64,000 nt of DNA from Sphingomonas sp. IC-11 (GCF_021043365.1 NZ_JAJNDU010000003.1:1-64000), one strand, 5' to 3'. Positions 24,599 to 33,537 are shown, counted from the stretch's first letter. Notes: generated from the sequence alone by a model not told the origin. Numbers and translations: made by a program.

Positions 24599-25264
24599 TC
24601 AGGCGAGCACGGTTAGCCACTCTTCCTCGGGTGCACGCGGTGCGCGGGTGCGGTTGGCAGGTTCCTCGGGATCCTCATACCCGATCGCTACGCCGCAGAA
24701 GAGCATGCGCTCGGGGGGTGTGCCGAGAAATCCTTCAACCGTATTCGGATACACGGCCCAGCATTCCTGGGGGCAGGTTGCGAGGCCTTTCTCCACAGCA
24801 AGCAGCATCAGATTCTGCAGGTACATGCCGAGATCCGCCCATTGCGGAGGTCCCATGCGCCGGTCGACGGTTACGAAGAAGGCAGCCGGCGCGCCGAAGA
24901 ACTGGAAGTTACGCGCGAACCACTGGGCACGCGCGGCCTTGTCTTCGCGTGGGATCCCGAGATGGCCGTACATGATCTCGCCGATCTGGAAGGTGCGCTT
25001 CTTCGTCGCCTCGGTCATTTCGCGCGGATAGATGTCATAACCAGGCTTTTCGGTCTCCCGGCGCTCCAGCTTGCCGCGCATGATCGCCTTCAGGTCATCC
25101 ATTTTCGCGCCGGCAACGATATCGATATGCCAAGGCTGGATGTTACCGCCGGTCGCCGCCCTTGCAGACTGCAACGCCAGCTCTTTCAGCACGTCCATCG
25201 GCACCTCCTTGTCGAGGAAACCGCGGACGGAGCGCCGCTCTTTCACAGCCTCGGATACGTTCAT
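24599..25264 (-). CDS. Nitroreductase family protein
   Basis: FMN-dependent nitroreductase-type oxidoreductase of 221 residues. MNVSEAVKERRSVRGFLDKE is the typical N-terminal FMN-phosphate binding part. ARAATGGNIQPWHIDIVAG carries the ring-stacking segment. PQWADLGMYLQNLMLLAVEK lies at the dimer interface, and GVAIGYEDPEEPANRTRAPR is the C-terminal signature. The natural substrate is unknown and may be a quinone, enone or nitro compound. The start ATG 25264 is preceded by GGAGAGG. The gene is divergent from the thiolase gene, with 81 bp between the two starts. Confidence 0.9.
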   Translation of the reverse strand: MNVSEAVKERRSVRGFLDKEVPMDVLKELALQSARAATGGNIQPWHIDIVAGAKMDDLKAIMRGKLERRETEKPGYDIYPREMTEATKKRTFQIGEIMYGHLGIPREDKAARAQWFARNFQFFGAPAAFFVTVDRRMGPPQWADLGMYLQNLMLLAVEKGLATCPQECWAVYPNTVEGFLGTPPERMLFCGVAIGYEDPEEPANRTRAPRAPEEEWLTVLA

Positions 25265-25345
25265 TCGCCTCTCCACCTCTTGCCGTGCGCGTGAAATCGC
25301 GCCACATGGGCGACCGGGATAACATCTGTTATGGAGAGTCGGAAG

Positions 25346-26548
25346 ATGGCTGAGGCGTATATCGTCGACGCAGTTCGGACGGCTGGTGGTCGGCGCGGGG
25401 GCAAGCTCGCGGGGGTCCATCCAGTTGATCTGGCAGCGCAGGTTCTGGATGCAATTGTCGAGCGTAGCGGGATTCCCGGTGATGCTGTGGACGACGTGGT
25501 GATGGGCTGCGTCAGCCAGGGTGGTGAGCAGGCAGGCCAGGTTGGCCGAAACGCCGTGCTCGCCTCGAAGAAGCTGGCTCAGTCAACCCCGGCGGTCACG
25601 ATCGATCGCCAGTGCGGCTCGTCGCAGCAGGCGATCCAGTTTGCGGCGCAGGCAGTGATGTCGGGCACGCAGGACGTGGTGATCGCGGCTGGCGTCGAGA
25701 GCATGACGCGCGTGCCGATGGGTTCGACCTACAAGCTGTTTTACGATGCCGGTCTCGGCAAGAACAAGTCGCCGGGCCTTGAGGAAAAGTTCCCGGGCAT
25801 CAACTTCAACCAGTTCGCTGGTGCGGAGATGATTGCCAAGAAGTACGGCTACACCCGCGAACAGCTCGACGATTATTCGCTCAACTCGCATCGCAAGGCG
25901 GTCGCCGCCACGCAGGGCGGCAAGTTCAAGGACGAGATCGTCCCGGTTGAGATCGAGACCCCCGAGGGCAAGGAAGTACACACTTCCGATGAGGGCATCC
26001 GCTACGACGCCTCGGCCGAGGGCATGGCCGGCGTGAAGAAGCTGTCGGAAGACGGCGTCCTCACCGCCGCGTCGTCGAGCCAGATCTGCGACGGCGCGAG
26101 CGCGGTGCTGATCGTCAGCGAGGAAGCGCTGAAGAAGTACAACCTCAAGCCGCTGGCGAAGATCGTCAACCTCACTGTCACGGCGGGCGACCCGGTCGTG
26201 ATGCTGGAAGAGCCGCTGTTTGCGACCGACAAGGCGCTGAAGAAGGCGGGTCTCTCGATCGACGACATCGATCTTTATGAAGTGAACGAAGCGTTCGCCT
26301 CGGTGCCGGTCGCCTGGCTGGAGCACACCAAGGCCGATCCCAACAAGCTCAACGTCAATGGCGGCGCGATCTCGCTCGGCCACCCGCTGGGCGCTTCGGG
26401 CACCAAGCTGATGGCGACGCTGGTGCACGAGCTGCGCCGCCGCGGCGGCCGCTATGGCTTGCAGACGATGTGCGAAGGCGGCGGTGTCGCCAACGTCACG
26501 ATCATCGAGAACTGCGACTATCAGGGCGAGGCGAAGGCCGCGGCCTGA
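25346..26548 (+). CDS. Acetyl-CoA C-acetyltransferase (thiolase)
   Basis: Thiolase of 400 residues that condenses or cleaves acetoacetyl-CoA or longer 3-ketoacyl-CoAs. The nucleophile is Cys90 in TIDRQCGSSQQA. NEAFASVPVAWLEHT and GGAISLGHPLGASGTKLM give the catalytic Asn/His loops, and TMCEGGGVANVTII gives the second Cys. The start ATG 25346 follows GGAGAG. The gene is followed by an SDR dehydrogenase on the same strand, a pairing typical of the last two steps of beta-oxidation. Confidence 0.95.
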   Translation: MAEAYIVDAVRTAGGRRGGKLAGVHPVDLAAQVLDAIVERSGIPGDAVDDVVMGCVSQGGEQAGQVGRNAVLASKKLAQSTPAVTIDRQCGSSQQAIQFAAQAVMSGTQDVVIAAGVESMTRVPMGSTYKLFYDAGLGKNKSPGLEEKFPGINFNQFAGAEMIAKKYGYTREQLDDYSLNSHRKAVAATQGGKFKDEIVPVEIETPEGKEVHTSDEGIRYDASAEGMAGVKKLSEDGVLTAASSSQICDGASAVLIVSEEALKKYNLKPLAKIVNLTVTAGDPVVMLEEPLFATDKALKKAGLSIDDIDLYEVNEAFASVPVAWLEHTKADPNKLNVNGGAISLGHPLGASGTKLMATLVHELRRRGGRYGLQTMCEGGGVANVTIIENCDYQGEAKAAA

Positions 26549-26646
26549 ACCTAGCGTAACCAGCTGAACAATGTGTCCCTGCACCTGCGGGGACCGGACT
26601 GTGCCTCCGTTCACGCGGGGGCACATCTTTGGGAGGGGAACCACCA

Positions 26647-27429
26647 ATGAAGCTCGACAATACCATTTCGGCCGTCATCACCGGCGGCGCCTCGGGTCTC
26701 GGAGCCGCGACGGCTCGCCTGCTCGCCTCCAAAGGCGTCAAGATCGCCATCTTCGATCTGCAGGAAGAAAAGGGTGAAGCGCTCGCGCAGGAACTCGGCG
26801 GCGTGTTCTGCAAGGTTAACGTGACGGACGAAGCTTCGGTCGACGCCGGTTTCGCGAAGGCGCGCGAAGCCATCGGTCAGGAGCGTATCCTGGTCAACTG
26901 CGCCGGCACCGGCAACGCGATCAAGACGGCTAGCCGCAGCAAGGAAGACGGCTCGATCAAGCACTTCCCGCTCGATGCGTTCAACTGGATCATCCAGATC
27001 AATCTCGTCGGCACCTTCCGTTGCATCGCCAAGTCGGCCGCGGGCATGATGACGCTCGATCCGCTGCCGGATGGCGATCGCGGCGCAATCGTCAACACCG
27101 CGTCGGTCGCGGCTGAGGACGGCCAGATCGGTCAGGCCGCTTACTCCGCATCGAAGGGCGGCGTGGTCGGCATGACCCTGCCGATCGCACGCGACCTCAT
27201 GAACGAAGGCATTCGCGTCAACACGATCCTTCCGGGCATCTTCAACACCCCGCTGCTGCAGGGTGCGCCGCAGAACGTGAAGGACGCGCTCTCCGCCTCC
27301 GTGCCGTTCCCGAAGCGCCTCGGCAACCCGGAGGAATATGCCGCGCTCGCTACCCTGATGATCGAGAACGGCTATTTCAACGGCGAGGACGTCCGCCTCG
27401 ACGGCGCCATCCGCATGGCACCCCGCTGA
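26647..27429 (+). CDS. SDR family 3-hydroxyacyl-CoA dehydrogenase-like protein
   Basis: Short-chain dehydrogenase of 260 residues. TGGASGLG (12-19) binds NAD(H). NCAG lies at 84-87. The catalytic triad is Ser153, Tyr166 and Lys170 (YSASK). FDLQEEKG ends strand beta-2 with an acidic residue, indicating NAD preference. It most resembles type II 3-hydroxyacyl-CoA dehydrogenase/17-beta-HSD10 enzymes. The start ATG 26647 follows GGAGGGG. It lies 98 bp after the thiolase gene and probably works with it in acyl-CoA catabolism. Confidence 0.9.
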   Translation: MKLDNTISAVITGGASGLGAATARLLASKGVKIAIFDLQEEKGEALAQELGGVFCKVNVTDEASVDAGFAKAREAIGQERILVNCAGTGNAIKTASRSKEDGSIKHFPLDAFNWIIQINLVGTFRCIAKSAAGMMTLDPLPDGDRGAIVNTASVAAEDGQIGQAAYSASKGGVVGMTLPIARDLMNEGIRVNTILPGIFNTPLLQGAPQNVKDALSASVPFPKRLGNPEEYAALATLMIENGYFNGEDVRLDGAIRMAPR

Positions 27430-27553
27430 TAGCACTGCGAGGCCGCATGCCGCGCGCATACGGCCTCGGCAGGCCCGGACGGGAACGTTCCCGGCGCCGC
27501 CTCTGGCGAACTGAACTCCCTCCCGGGCTGCGGTCCGACGATATCATCTGACC

Positions 27554-27621
27554 GAAACCCCGGTGGCGATCAGGTCTGCGTGCGACACGATCGCTGCCAG
27601 ACCTTTCGCCAGCGGGGTTTC
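27554..27621. ncRNA. Long bipartite hairpin, candidate structured RNA or terminator
   Basis: Three nested paired blocks lie between the SDR and thioesterase genes. GAAACCCC (27554-27561) pairs with GGGGTTTC (27614-27621). TGGCG (27564-27568) pairs with CGCCA (27607-27611). AGGTCTG (27572-27578) pairs with CAGACCT (27598-27604). Together these give about 20 bp of helix with small internal loops and a 19-nt apical loop. TCTATTC follows. It could end the SDR transcript or form a leader for the thioesterase gene, whose ATG is 24 nt downstream. Confidence 0.45.
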
Positions 27622-27644
27622 TCTATTCAGCTCCGGAGCCCCTC

Positions 27645-28097
27645 ATGTCCCGCCCCGCCCCTTGGCGCCTTTCGCCCGATTCCTACCCTAAGCTCGAAGT
27701 GAAGCAGACCCGCTTCCAGGATCTCGACACCATGGGGCATCTCAACAATGTCGCTTATGCGGCATTGTTCGAAGACGCGCGAGTGCGGATGAACCAGCAG
27801 CTTGGCCGGGTAAACCGTGGCAAGATGGCAGAAGGTACCTTCCGCGCGGTCGTGGCGCAGAACGTGATCAACTATCTGGCGGAGGGCAGCTTCCCCGAAG
27901 ACGTGGAGATCGCACTGGGCATCGGTCGGATCGGCAACCGGAGCTTCGAAATGCTCGCCGCCATGTTCCAGTCAGGCAAGTGCATCGCAACCTGCGACAC
28001 GACGATCGTGATGACCGACCCGAAGGGAGAAAGCTTGCCTGCGGAGTTTGTTACCCGGCTTGAAGGGATGCGGGTAAAGGGCGATCTTCAGGGCTGA
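27645..28097 (+). CDS. Acyl-CoA thioesterase, 4HBT/YbgC-like hotdog fold
   Basis: Hotdog-fold thioesterase of 150 residues. RFQDLDTMGHLNNVAYAALF carries the family pattern D-x-x-GHxNNxxY, with Asp as catalytic residue. VVAQNVINYLAEGSFPEDVE is the second conserved part. It hydrolyses acyl-CoA thioesters, and chain-length preference cannot be read from sequence. A long hairpin precedes it and a bidirectional terminator follows it, so it is probably monocistronic. Confidence 0.88.
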   Translation: MSRPAPWRLSPDSYPKLEVKQTRFQDLDTMGHLNNVAYAALFEDARVRMNQQLGRVNRGKMAEGTFRAVVAQNVINYLAEGSFPEDVEIALGIGRIGNRSFEMLAAMFQSGKCIATCDTTIVMTDPKGESLPAEFVTRLEGMRVKGDLQG

Positions 28098-28203
28098 GCC
28101 ACAGCAAGGCTCTCGAAGGCGTTGGCCGAACCAGCCGTCAAAACCGAGATAGCGCATGGCAATGCCACCGCGTCAGTCGCGCCGCAGTGGCGCAAAATAC
28201 CTC

Positions 28204-28246
28204 GACGGTGCGTGCTAACCCGCCCTGCGAGCTAGCACGCACCGTC
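28204..28246. terminator. Bidirectional hairpin terminator between convergent genes
   Basis: GACGGTGCGTGCTA (28204-28217) and TAGCACGCACCGTC (28233-28246) form a perfect 14-bp stem with a 15-nt loop. It lies between the thioesterase gene and the convergent CsbD-like gene, with no strong U-tract. Confidence 0.7.
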
Positions 28247-28261
28247 AGTGTCCCGAACGCC

Positions 28262-28531
28262 TTACTTGCCGCGGAGCGTTCCAAGCGTGGCAAGTCCGAG
28301 CACGCCGACTAGCGCTGCGGTTGCCCATGGACGCTCCTTGGCGAAGGCCTTCGCCTGGCCCATCGCCTGCGGCTGTCCATCCGCTCCGGGCGCCATGGCC
28401 TTCTGAACCGCGCCCTTCAGTTGATCGAACATGCCGCCTGCCTGCATCGACCGATCCCCGGTCGCCGCTCCTGCGGTTTCCTTGACCTTGCCCGTGACAC
28501 TGTTCGCAGTGCCCGTCAGTGCGTCTGCCAT
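28262..28531 (-). CDS. CsbD-like stress protein with C-terminal membrane anchor
   Basis: An 89-residue protein. The N-terminal ADALTGTANSVTGKVKETAG resembles the CsbD repeat (GKxKExxG), a family of abundant stress-induced proteins of unknown biochemical role. The C terminus WATAALVGVLGLATLGTLRG is a single hydrophobic helix with a short basic end, suggesting membrane attachment. The start ATG 28531 has GGGAG about 9 nt upstream. I looked for an EcfG promoter upstream and did not see a GGAAC/CGTT pair. Confidence 0.75.
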   Translation of the reverse strand: MADALTGTANSVTGKVKETAGAATGDRSMQAGGMFDQLKGAVQKAMAPGADGQPQAMGQAKAFAKERPWATAALVGVLGLATLGTLRGK

Positions 28532-28681
28532 GGTTAGTCTCCCGTCATTGATGGCTTGGGTGACTCAACCGACCACGAGCGCTTTTGTGCCGCGCACGGC
28601 GAAATGCGCCCATGGAGACACCATGAGCGCATCTCACCGATCAAGGCGCCAGGCTTCAGCAAGGGCTGCTGCCGAACGACC

Positions 28682-29464
28682 TCAGTCCACGAAAACCGGT
28701 GCGCGCTTTTCCATGTTTGCGCGGACGGCCTCCACCTGGTTGGGCGAACGCATGAGCTTGATCTGCTCGTCGCTCTCGGCCTGGAGCATGGTCGCCGTAT
28801 CGCCATCCGCCATCAGGTTGATGAGGCGCTTCGACGCCTTCACCGCCTCCGGATTGCGACCGGCGATCTCGCGCGCCAGCTCAAACGCAGCTGCCCGTGG
28901 GTCGTCCGCGAGCTTGGTAATGAAGCCATAGCCCTCGCCCTGTTCGCCGGTGAACTCGCGGGCGCTGTAGGTCAGGTCACGCAACACATCATCGCGGGCC
29001 AGAGTGCGCCACAAGGCGAGCCCGGCCATATCGGGCACCAGTCCCCAATAGGTTTCGCGAATGGACAGGCGGACGTCCGGCCGCGCAATACGCACGCAAG
29101 CACCAGACATGATCTGGAACCCACCGCCGAGCGCCACGCCATGAACCGCGGCGATGACCGGCATCGGCAACGCACGCCAGCCCCACGCCACGTTCTGTGC
29201 GGTATTCGCCACCCCATGGCTGCGCGCGCCCAGATCATTGCCGGAGCCGCCCCCCGCCATTGAGCCCATGTCCAGCCCGGCACAGAACGCACGGCCTTCA
29301 CCCGACAGAACAGCGACCCGGACGTCCTTCATGGCGGAGAGCTTTTCGATGGCTGCGTTCAGCCCAGCAAACATCGCGGGATCAAGCGCATTCATCTTGT
29401 CCGGACGATTCAGCCGGACATCGGCGATGCCGCCCTCTACCGTGATTTTTACGCGCTCTTCCAT
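28682..29464 (-). CDS. Enoyl-CoA hydratase/isomerase family protein
   Basis: Crotonase-fold protein of 260 residues. NRPDKMNALDPAMFAGLNAA is the N-terminal motif. GRAFCAGLDMGSM provides the first oxyanion-hole segment, and HGVALGGGFQIMSGACVRIA the second. In place of the catalytic Glu region of classical hydratase it has ETYWGLVPDMAGLALWRTLA, with Asp in PDMAG, the form seen in isomerase-like or non-canonical members. The exact reaction is therefore left open. The start ATG 29464 follows GGGAGAG. It is divergent from a pair of thioesterase genes. Confidence 0.9.
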   Translation of the reverse strand: MEERVKITVEGGIADVRLNRPDKMNALDPAMFAGLNAAIEKLSAMKDVRVAVLSGEGRAFCAGLDMGSMAGGGSGNDLGARSHGVANTAQNVAWGWRALPMPVIAAVHGVALGGGFQIMSGACVRIARPDVRLSIRETYWGLVPDMAGLALWRTLARDDVLRDLTYSAREFTGEQGEGYGFITKLADDPRAAAFELAREIAGRNPEAVKASKRLINLMADGDTATMLQAESDEQIKLMRSPNQVEAVRANMEKRAPVFVD

Positions 29465-29566
29465 GTCACTCTCCCGCAAATTGATACGATCGACTTAGAT
29501 GAGCACGCGATGTGCATCAATGCCGCGAATATTGCACGTCACCCCGGCAGGTGTAACACCGCGCGA

Positions 29567-30004
29567 ATGCAGATTGACGAGGCTTTGAGCGATATCCCCG
29601 GCATGGAGGATGTGCGCTTTGGTGGGCACGGCGGGCGGCTTGGCATCGCTTATCACGCACATGGCGACAACTGGTGCGAACTGACGCTGCCCTATCAGGA
29701 GGATATGATCGGAGACGAGGAGTCGGGGGTGATTGCCTCGGGTCCGATATTCGCCTTGATGGACATCGCGACCAGCCTGGCAACGATGCGCAAGCTGGGC
29801 CGCTTCGTTCCTCATGCAACGCTTGACCTGCGGGTCGATTATCTGCGGCCGGCCAAGCCTGGCAGCACGGTGATCGGCCATGGGGAATGCTATGCGATCA
29901 AGCGATCGATCAGCTTCGTCAGGGGTCAGGCGCATGATGGAGACCCCAATGATCCGGTTGCTCATGTCTCCGGGACGTTCATGTTCCTGGGAGAAGGCGC
30001 ATGA
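29567..30004 (+). CDS. PaaI-type hotdog thioesterase (first of a pair)
   Basis: A 145-residue hotdog protein, MQIDEALSDIPGMEDVRFGG and onward. SGPIFALMDIATSLATMRKL is the central helix carrying the acidic catalytic residue in PaaI-type thioesterases, and ATLDLRVDYLRPAKPGSTV is the following strand. ATG 29567 fits homologue length. ATG 29510 is an in-frame alternative adding 19 unconserved residues. Its stop overlaps the next gene (ATGA), so the two probably form a heteromer or act on one pathway. Confidence 0.82.
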   Translation: MQIDEALSDIPGMEDVRFGGHGGRLGIAYHAHGDNWCELTLPYQEDMIGDEESGVIASGPIFALMDIATSLATMRKLGRFVPHATLDLRVDYLRPAKPGSTVIGHGECYAIKRSISFVRGQAHDGDPNDPVAHVSGTFMFLGEGA

Positions 30005-30381
30005 AGCTGCCGCCCTACGCCGATCTTCTCGGCGCCACACTGCAATGGGAAGCAGGGCTTCCCGTCCTGGCTATGCCATTCAGCCATGATGTGCTGGGCC
30101 GGCCGGGCTTTGTACAAGGCGGCGCCATCACTGGCCTGATCGAGGTCGCCGCACTCGCCGCACTTCGCCACCAGCTTGCCGGGGAAGGCGGCGGGCGAGT
30201 GAAGCCGATCAATGTGACGATCGATTTCATGCGTGGGGGCCGCCAGCGTGTCACCTATGCCGCCGGCACCGTCACTCGGCTCGGCACTCGTATTGCCAAT
30301 GTCGAGGCGATCGCCTGGCAGGAAAGCCGGGACAAGCCGATCGCCTCGGCACGGATGAATTATCTTATTTCGAGGGCGTGA
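30001..30381 (+). CDS. PaaI-type hotdog thioesterase (second of a pair)
   Basis: A 126-residue hotdog protein. FVQGGAITGLIEVAALAALR is the catalytic helix, in which the usual Asp is replaced by Glu (LIEVAA). VKPINVTIDFMRGGRQRVTY is the adjacent strand. The start overlaps the stop of the upstream paralogue by 4 bp. The 3' end overlaps the convergent sugar dehydrogenase gene by 17 bp. The two adjacent hotdog genes parallel the fused double-hotdog gene at 17292. Confidence 0.82.
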   Translation: MKLPPYADLLGATLQWEAGLPVLAMPFSHDVLGRPGFVQGGAITGLIEVAALAALRHQLAGEGGGRVKPINVTIDFMRGGRQRVTYAAGTVTRLGTRIANVEAIAWQESRDKPIASARMNYLISRA

Positions 30382-31522
30382 GGCGGATCATCCTGCCCTG
30401 TGACCCCTGGCCTCCGTCCTCCAGCACATAGATAGAGCCGTCCGGCGCCTGCTCCACTTCGCGGATGCGGGCGCCCATGTCCCACTGGTCACCCTTGCGT
30501 GCGCTGGTGCCGTCCAGATCGACCCGCACAAGCGACTTCGATGAAAGCCCGCCAATGAAGGCGTCGCCCTTCCACTGCGGGAACATGTTGCCGGAGTAGA
30601 TCATCAAGCCGCCAGGGGAGATCACGGGCGTCCACCAGACCTTTGGCGCCTCGAAACCGTCACCCTGGCTATGGTCCGGGATCGGCCGGCCGTCATAATG
30701 GTCGCCGTTCGACACCTTGGGATAGCCGTAGTTGCGGCCCGGAAGTACCAGGTTCAATTCGTCCCCGCCCTTAGGGCCCATCTCCTGCTCCCAGAGATTG
30801 CCAGCCGAATCGAACGCGATGCCCAGAAGGTTCCGGTGGCCGTAGCTCCAGACGGCGGGATGGAAGCCCTTCTTGCTCAGCGGGTTACCAGGGGCCGGCT
30901 TGCCGTCCAAGGTTAGCCGTAGCACCTTGCCAAGGGTTGCTTTCGGATCTTGCGCCGGATCGAATTTCTGCCGCTCGCCATTGGTGAAGAAAATGAAGCG
31001 TTGGTCGGGCGAAAACGCAATACGTCCGGAATAATGGCCCGAGCCGGACACAAAAGGCGTGGCACGGAACAGCACCTCGATGCCGTCCAATGTTTCGGCC
31101 CCGGCCTCGGCATCGTTCAGGACACCCCGCGCCAGCACCACGCCTTTGCCGTCCGCTTCTGCGGCAGACCAGCTCAAGTACACCCGTTTCGACTGCGCGA
31201 AGTCGGGCGCCAACACCACATCCATCAGGCCGCCCTGACCCTCGAAGTCTACCGGCAGCTTGGCAATTTCGGTGCGGCTTGCTCCGTTCGCGGCCACCAG
31301 AAGGAGCTGCCCGTGCTTCTCCGTCACAAGCATCCGCCCATCAGGTAGGAACGTCATCGCCCATGGGTTTTCGAAATCTGCGATGACCGTTTGCGTGAAC
31401 GGCGTCGCCGCGGTCGTCGCCGTGGTGCCCCCCGTGCCGGGTTGTCCCGTTGCCGACTGAGGGTCCGCGGAACAGGCGGTGGCGGCCAGCAGGCTGGCAA
31501 CGAACAGGCTTCGTGAGATCAC
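30365..31522 (-). CDS. PQQ-dependent aldose sugar dehydrogenase-like lipoprotein
   Basis: Beta-propeller protein of the soluble glucose dehydrogenase (Asd/YliI) type, about 385 residues. FENPWAMTFLPDGRMLVTEK, GGLMDVVLAPDF, GSGHYSGRIAFSPDQRFIFF and HRNLLGIAFD are characteristic blades. The N terminus is a lipoprotein signal ending LLAATAC, so it should be exported and anchored to a membrane. A Gly/Thr-rich spacer follows. Such enzymes oxidise aldoses with PQQ. I chose GTG 31522 because AAAGGAG lies just upstream. The frame is open to 31609. Confidence 0.88.
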   Translation of the reverse strand: MISRSLFVASLLAATACSADPQSATGQPGTGGTTATTAATPFTQTVIADFENPWAMTFLPDGRMLVTEKHGQLLLVAANGASRTEIAKLPVDFEGQGGLMDVVLAPDFAQSKRVYLSWSAAEADGKGVVLARGVLNDAEAGAETLDGIEVLFRATPFVSGSGHYSGRIAFSPDQRFIFFTNGERQKFDPAQDPKATLGKVLRLTLDGKPAPGNPLSKKGFHPAVWSYGHRNLLGIAFDSAGNLWEQEMGPKGGDELNLVLPGRNYGYPKVSNGDHYDGRPIPDHSQGDGFEAPKVWWTPVISPGGLMIYSGNMFPQWKGDAFIGGLSSKSLVRVDLDGTSARKGDQWDMGARIREVEQAPDGSIYVLEDGGQGSQGRMIRLTPSK

Positions 31523-31605
31523 GTTCACTCCTTTGGTCACGGCGTCGTAGACTATCACGTCACGCAGCAGTTCGGCCTTCCTGTTTTCGTGAACGGCAAG
31601 GGATA

Positions 31606-32046
31606 TCACCCGCTGGAGGGGCGATCCGCATCATTCTTCCAGAGGCCGGGCGTCGCGAGTTCCAGCACGTGACCGTCTGGATCGTTGAAATAGAGGCTTC
31701 GGCCGCCCGCCGGCCATGTGACTTCCTGCGTGATCGTCACGCCGTGCGCCGTCAGCCGCGCGCGCCAGGGTTCGTAATCGCCAGCGGAAATCGCGAGCGC
31801 CATGTGCAGCGGCCCGTGTCCGTCATGGCCGGGAATCGTTCCGCGGGGCGTCACGACATCCGCGATCGATTGGCCGCGTGCAAATATGAGCAACACTGCG
31901 CCATGCCCTGCGTCAAAGGCGGTGAGCCGTTCGCCCTCCAGCATCGCGGAGAGCCCGAGCACATCGCGGAAGAACGCTACCGACCGCGCCATGTCTTCGA
32001 CATACAGCGCGGTTTCGAGCACTCCCGCGATGCGCGGCCGGGTCAC
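31606..32046 (-). CDS. VOC (glyoxalase/bleomycin-resistance fold) family protein
   Basis: A 146-residue vicinal-oxygen-chelate protein. GVLETALYVEDMARSVAFFR is the first beta-alpha unit, GPLHMALAISAGDYEPWRAR the second. GRSLYFNDPDGHVLELATPG is the C-terminal signature with the metal-ligand Glu. His in PLHMAL is another candidate ligand. The reaction is unknown, and glyoxalase-like or fosfomycin-resistance-like roles are both possible. The GTG start overlaps the ugd stop by 4 bp (GTGA), so it is coupled to it. Confidence 0.85.
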   Translation of the reverse strand: MTRPRIAGVLETALYVEDMARSVAFFRDVLGLSAMLEGERLTAFDAGHGAVLLIFARGQSIADVVTPRGTIPGHDGHGPLHMALAISAGDYEPWRARLTAHGVTITQEVTWPAGGRSLYFNDPDGHVLELATPGLWKNDADRPSSG

Positions 32047-33347
32047 CGACCGACTGCCGTGTAGGCGAAACCGGCCCGTTCCGCGTCCTGCCGTTCGTAG
32101 ATATTGCGCAAGTCGACCAGAACGGGCGCCTTCATGATCTTCTTAAGGCGGGCGAGGTCCAGTGCGCGGAACGCATCCCATTCGGTCACGATCGCCACCG
32201 CATCGGCACCCTCGGCCGCTTCATAGGGGTCGCCGCAATAGGTGAGGGCGGCTGGCATAACGGCCTTGGCAGCGTGGGCGCCCTCAGGGTCATAGGCTTT
32301 GACGGTAACGCCTGCGTCCATCAGGCTCTGCACGATCGCGATGGAGGGCGCGTCGCGCATGTCGTCGGTGTTCGGCTTGAAAGTGAGACCAAGTATGGCG
32401 ACCGTCTTGCCGCGCGGATCATCACCCAGGGCGGCAAGGACTTTCCGTCCCATTGCGCGCTTGCGCGCGTCGTTCACCTTTACCACCGCTTCGACGACGT
32501 GCACCGGCGTGTCGAAATCCTCTGCGGTCTTCAGGAGAGCCAGCGTATCCTTCGGGAAGCAGGAGCCGCCATAGCCAGGACCGGCGTGGAGGAACTTGCG
32601 CCCGATCCGGTTATCGAGGCCGATGCCGCGCGCGACATCCTTCACGTCGGCGCCAACCGCCTCGCACAGGTTCGCCATTTCGTTGATGAACGTGATCTTG
32701 GTCGCCAGGAATGCATTGGCGGCATATTTGGTGAGTTCGGATGTGCGCCGGCCGGTGAACAGGATCGGGCTTTCGCCCAGGTACAGCGGACGATAAATCT
32801 CCCGCATCACCTCGCGCGCGCGCTCATCATCCGTGCCGATGACGATGCGGTCAGGCCGTTTGAAGTCTCCGATCGCCGCTCCTTCGCGCAGGAACTCGGG
32901 GTTGGACACGACGGCAAACTCGATGTCCGGCCGGGTCTCGCGCAGGATCTGCTCCACCCGGTCACCCGTTCCCACCGGAACCGTCGACTTGGTGACGACA
33001 ACGAGCGGGCCGGTTGCGGCACGCGCGATCTCCTCCGTCGCGGCATAGACATACGACAGGTCGGCGTGGCCATCACCCCGCCGCGAAGGTGTGCCGACCG
33101 CAATGAACACTGCGTCGGCGCCCGCAACCCCAGCTGCAAGATCCGTGGTGAAGGTCAGCCGCCCGGCAGCCACATTGGTGGCAACCAGCTGGTCCAGCCC
33201 CGGCTCGTAGATCGGCATGCGTCCCTGATGCAGGGCCTCGATCTTGCTGGCATCCTTGTCGACGCAGCACACCGCATGCCCGAAATCAGCAAAGCACGCC
33301 CCCGAAACAAGCCCGACGTACCCCGAACCGATCATCGTAATGCGCAT
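32043..33347 (-). CDS. ugd: UDP-glucose 6-dehydrogenase
   Basis: Oxidises UDP-glucose to UDP-glucuronate with two NAD+, feeding exopolysaccharide or envelope sugar synthesis. The 434 residues show GSGYVGLVSG (7-16) for NAD binding, VSNPEFLREGAAIGDF, and GPGYGGSCFPKDT with the catalytic Cys263. The C-terminal NAD/UDP-binding domain has LGLTFKPNTDDMRDAPS. The length is normal. No sugar transferase genes lie nearby. It is followed by an overlapping VOC gene. Confidence 0.96.
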   Translation of the reverse strand: MRITMIGSGYVGLVSGACFADFGHAVCCVDKDASKIEALHQGRMPIYEPGLDQLVATNVAAGRLTFTTDLAAGVAGADAVFIAVGTPSRRGDGHADLSYVYAATEEIARAATGPLVVVTKSTVPVGTGDRVEQILRETRPDIEFAVVSNPEFLREGAAIGDFKRPDRIVIGTDDERAREVMREIYRPLYLGESPILFTGRRTSELTKYAANAFLATKITFINEMANLCEAVGADVKDVARGIGLDNRIGRKFLHAGPGYGGSCFPKDTLALLKTAEDFDTPVHVVEAVVKVNDARKRAMGRKVLAALGDDPRGKTVAILGLTFKPNTDDMRDAPSIAIVQSLMDAGVTVKAYDPEGAHAAKAVMPAALTYCGDPYEAAEGADAVAIVTEWDAFRALDLARLKKIMKAPVLVDLRNIYERQDAERAGFAYTAVGR

Positions 33348-33537
33348 GTGCTGGTGCCCCTTCTCGACAACGCGTCCGACGCTGCCCGGTCATGCTCTAC
33401 GTAGTGCACCGGATTTCATCAACCGACGGTGTCTTCACCATTTTGGCGAGTTACAACGCGAACGCTGGGCTAGAGCCGCGCAGATTCTGCGGAAGCGGTC
33501 GAGGTCGTGTCCGCGAACGTCCACACACCGAGGCTGG

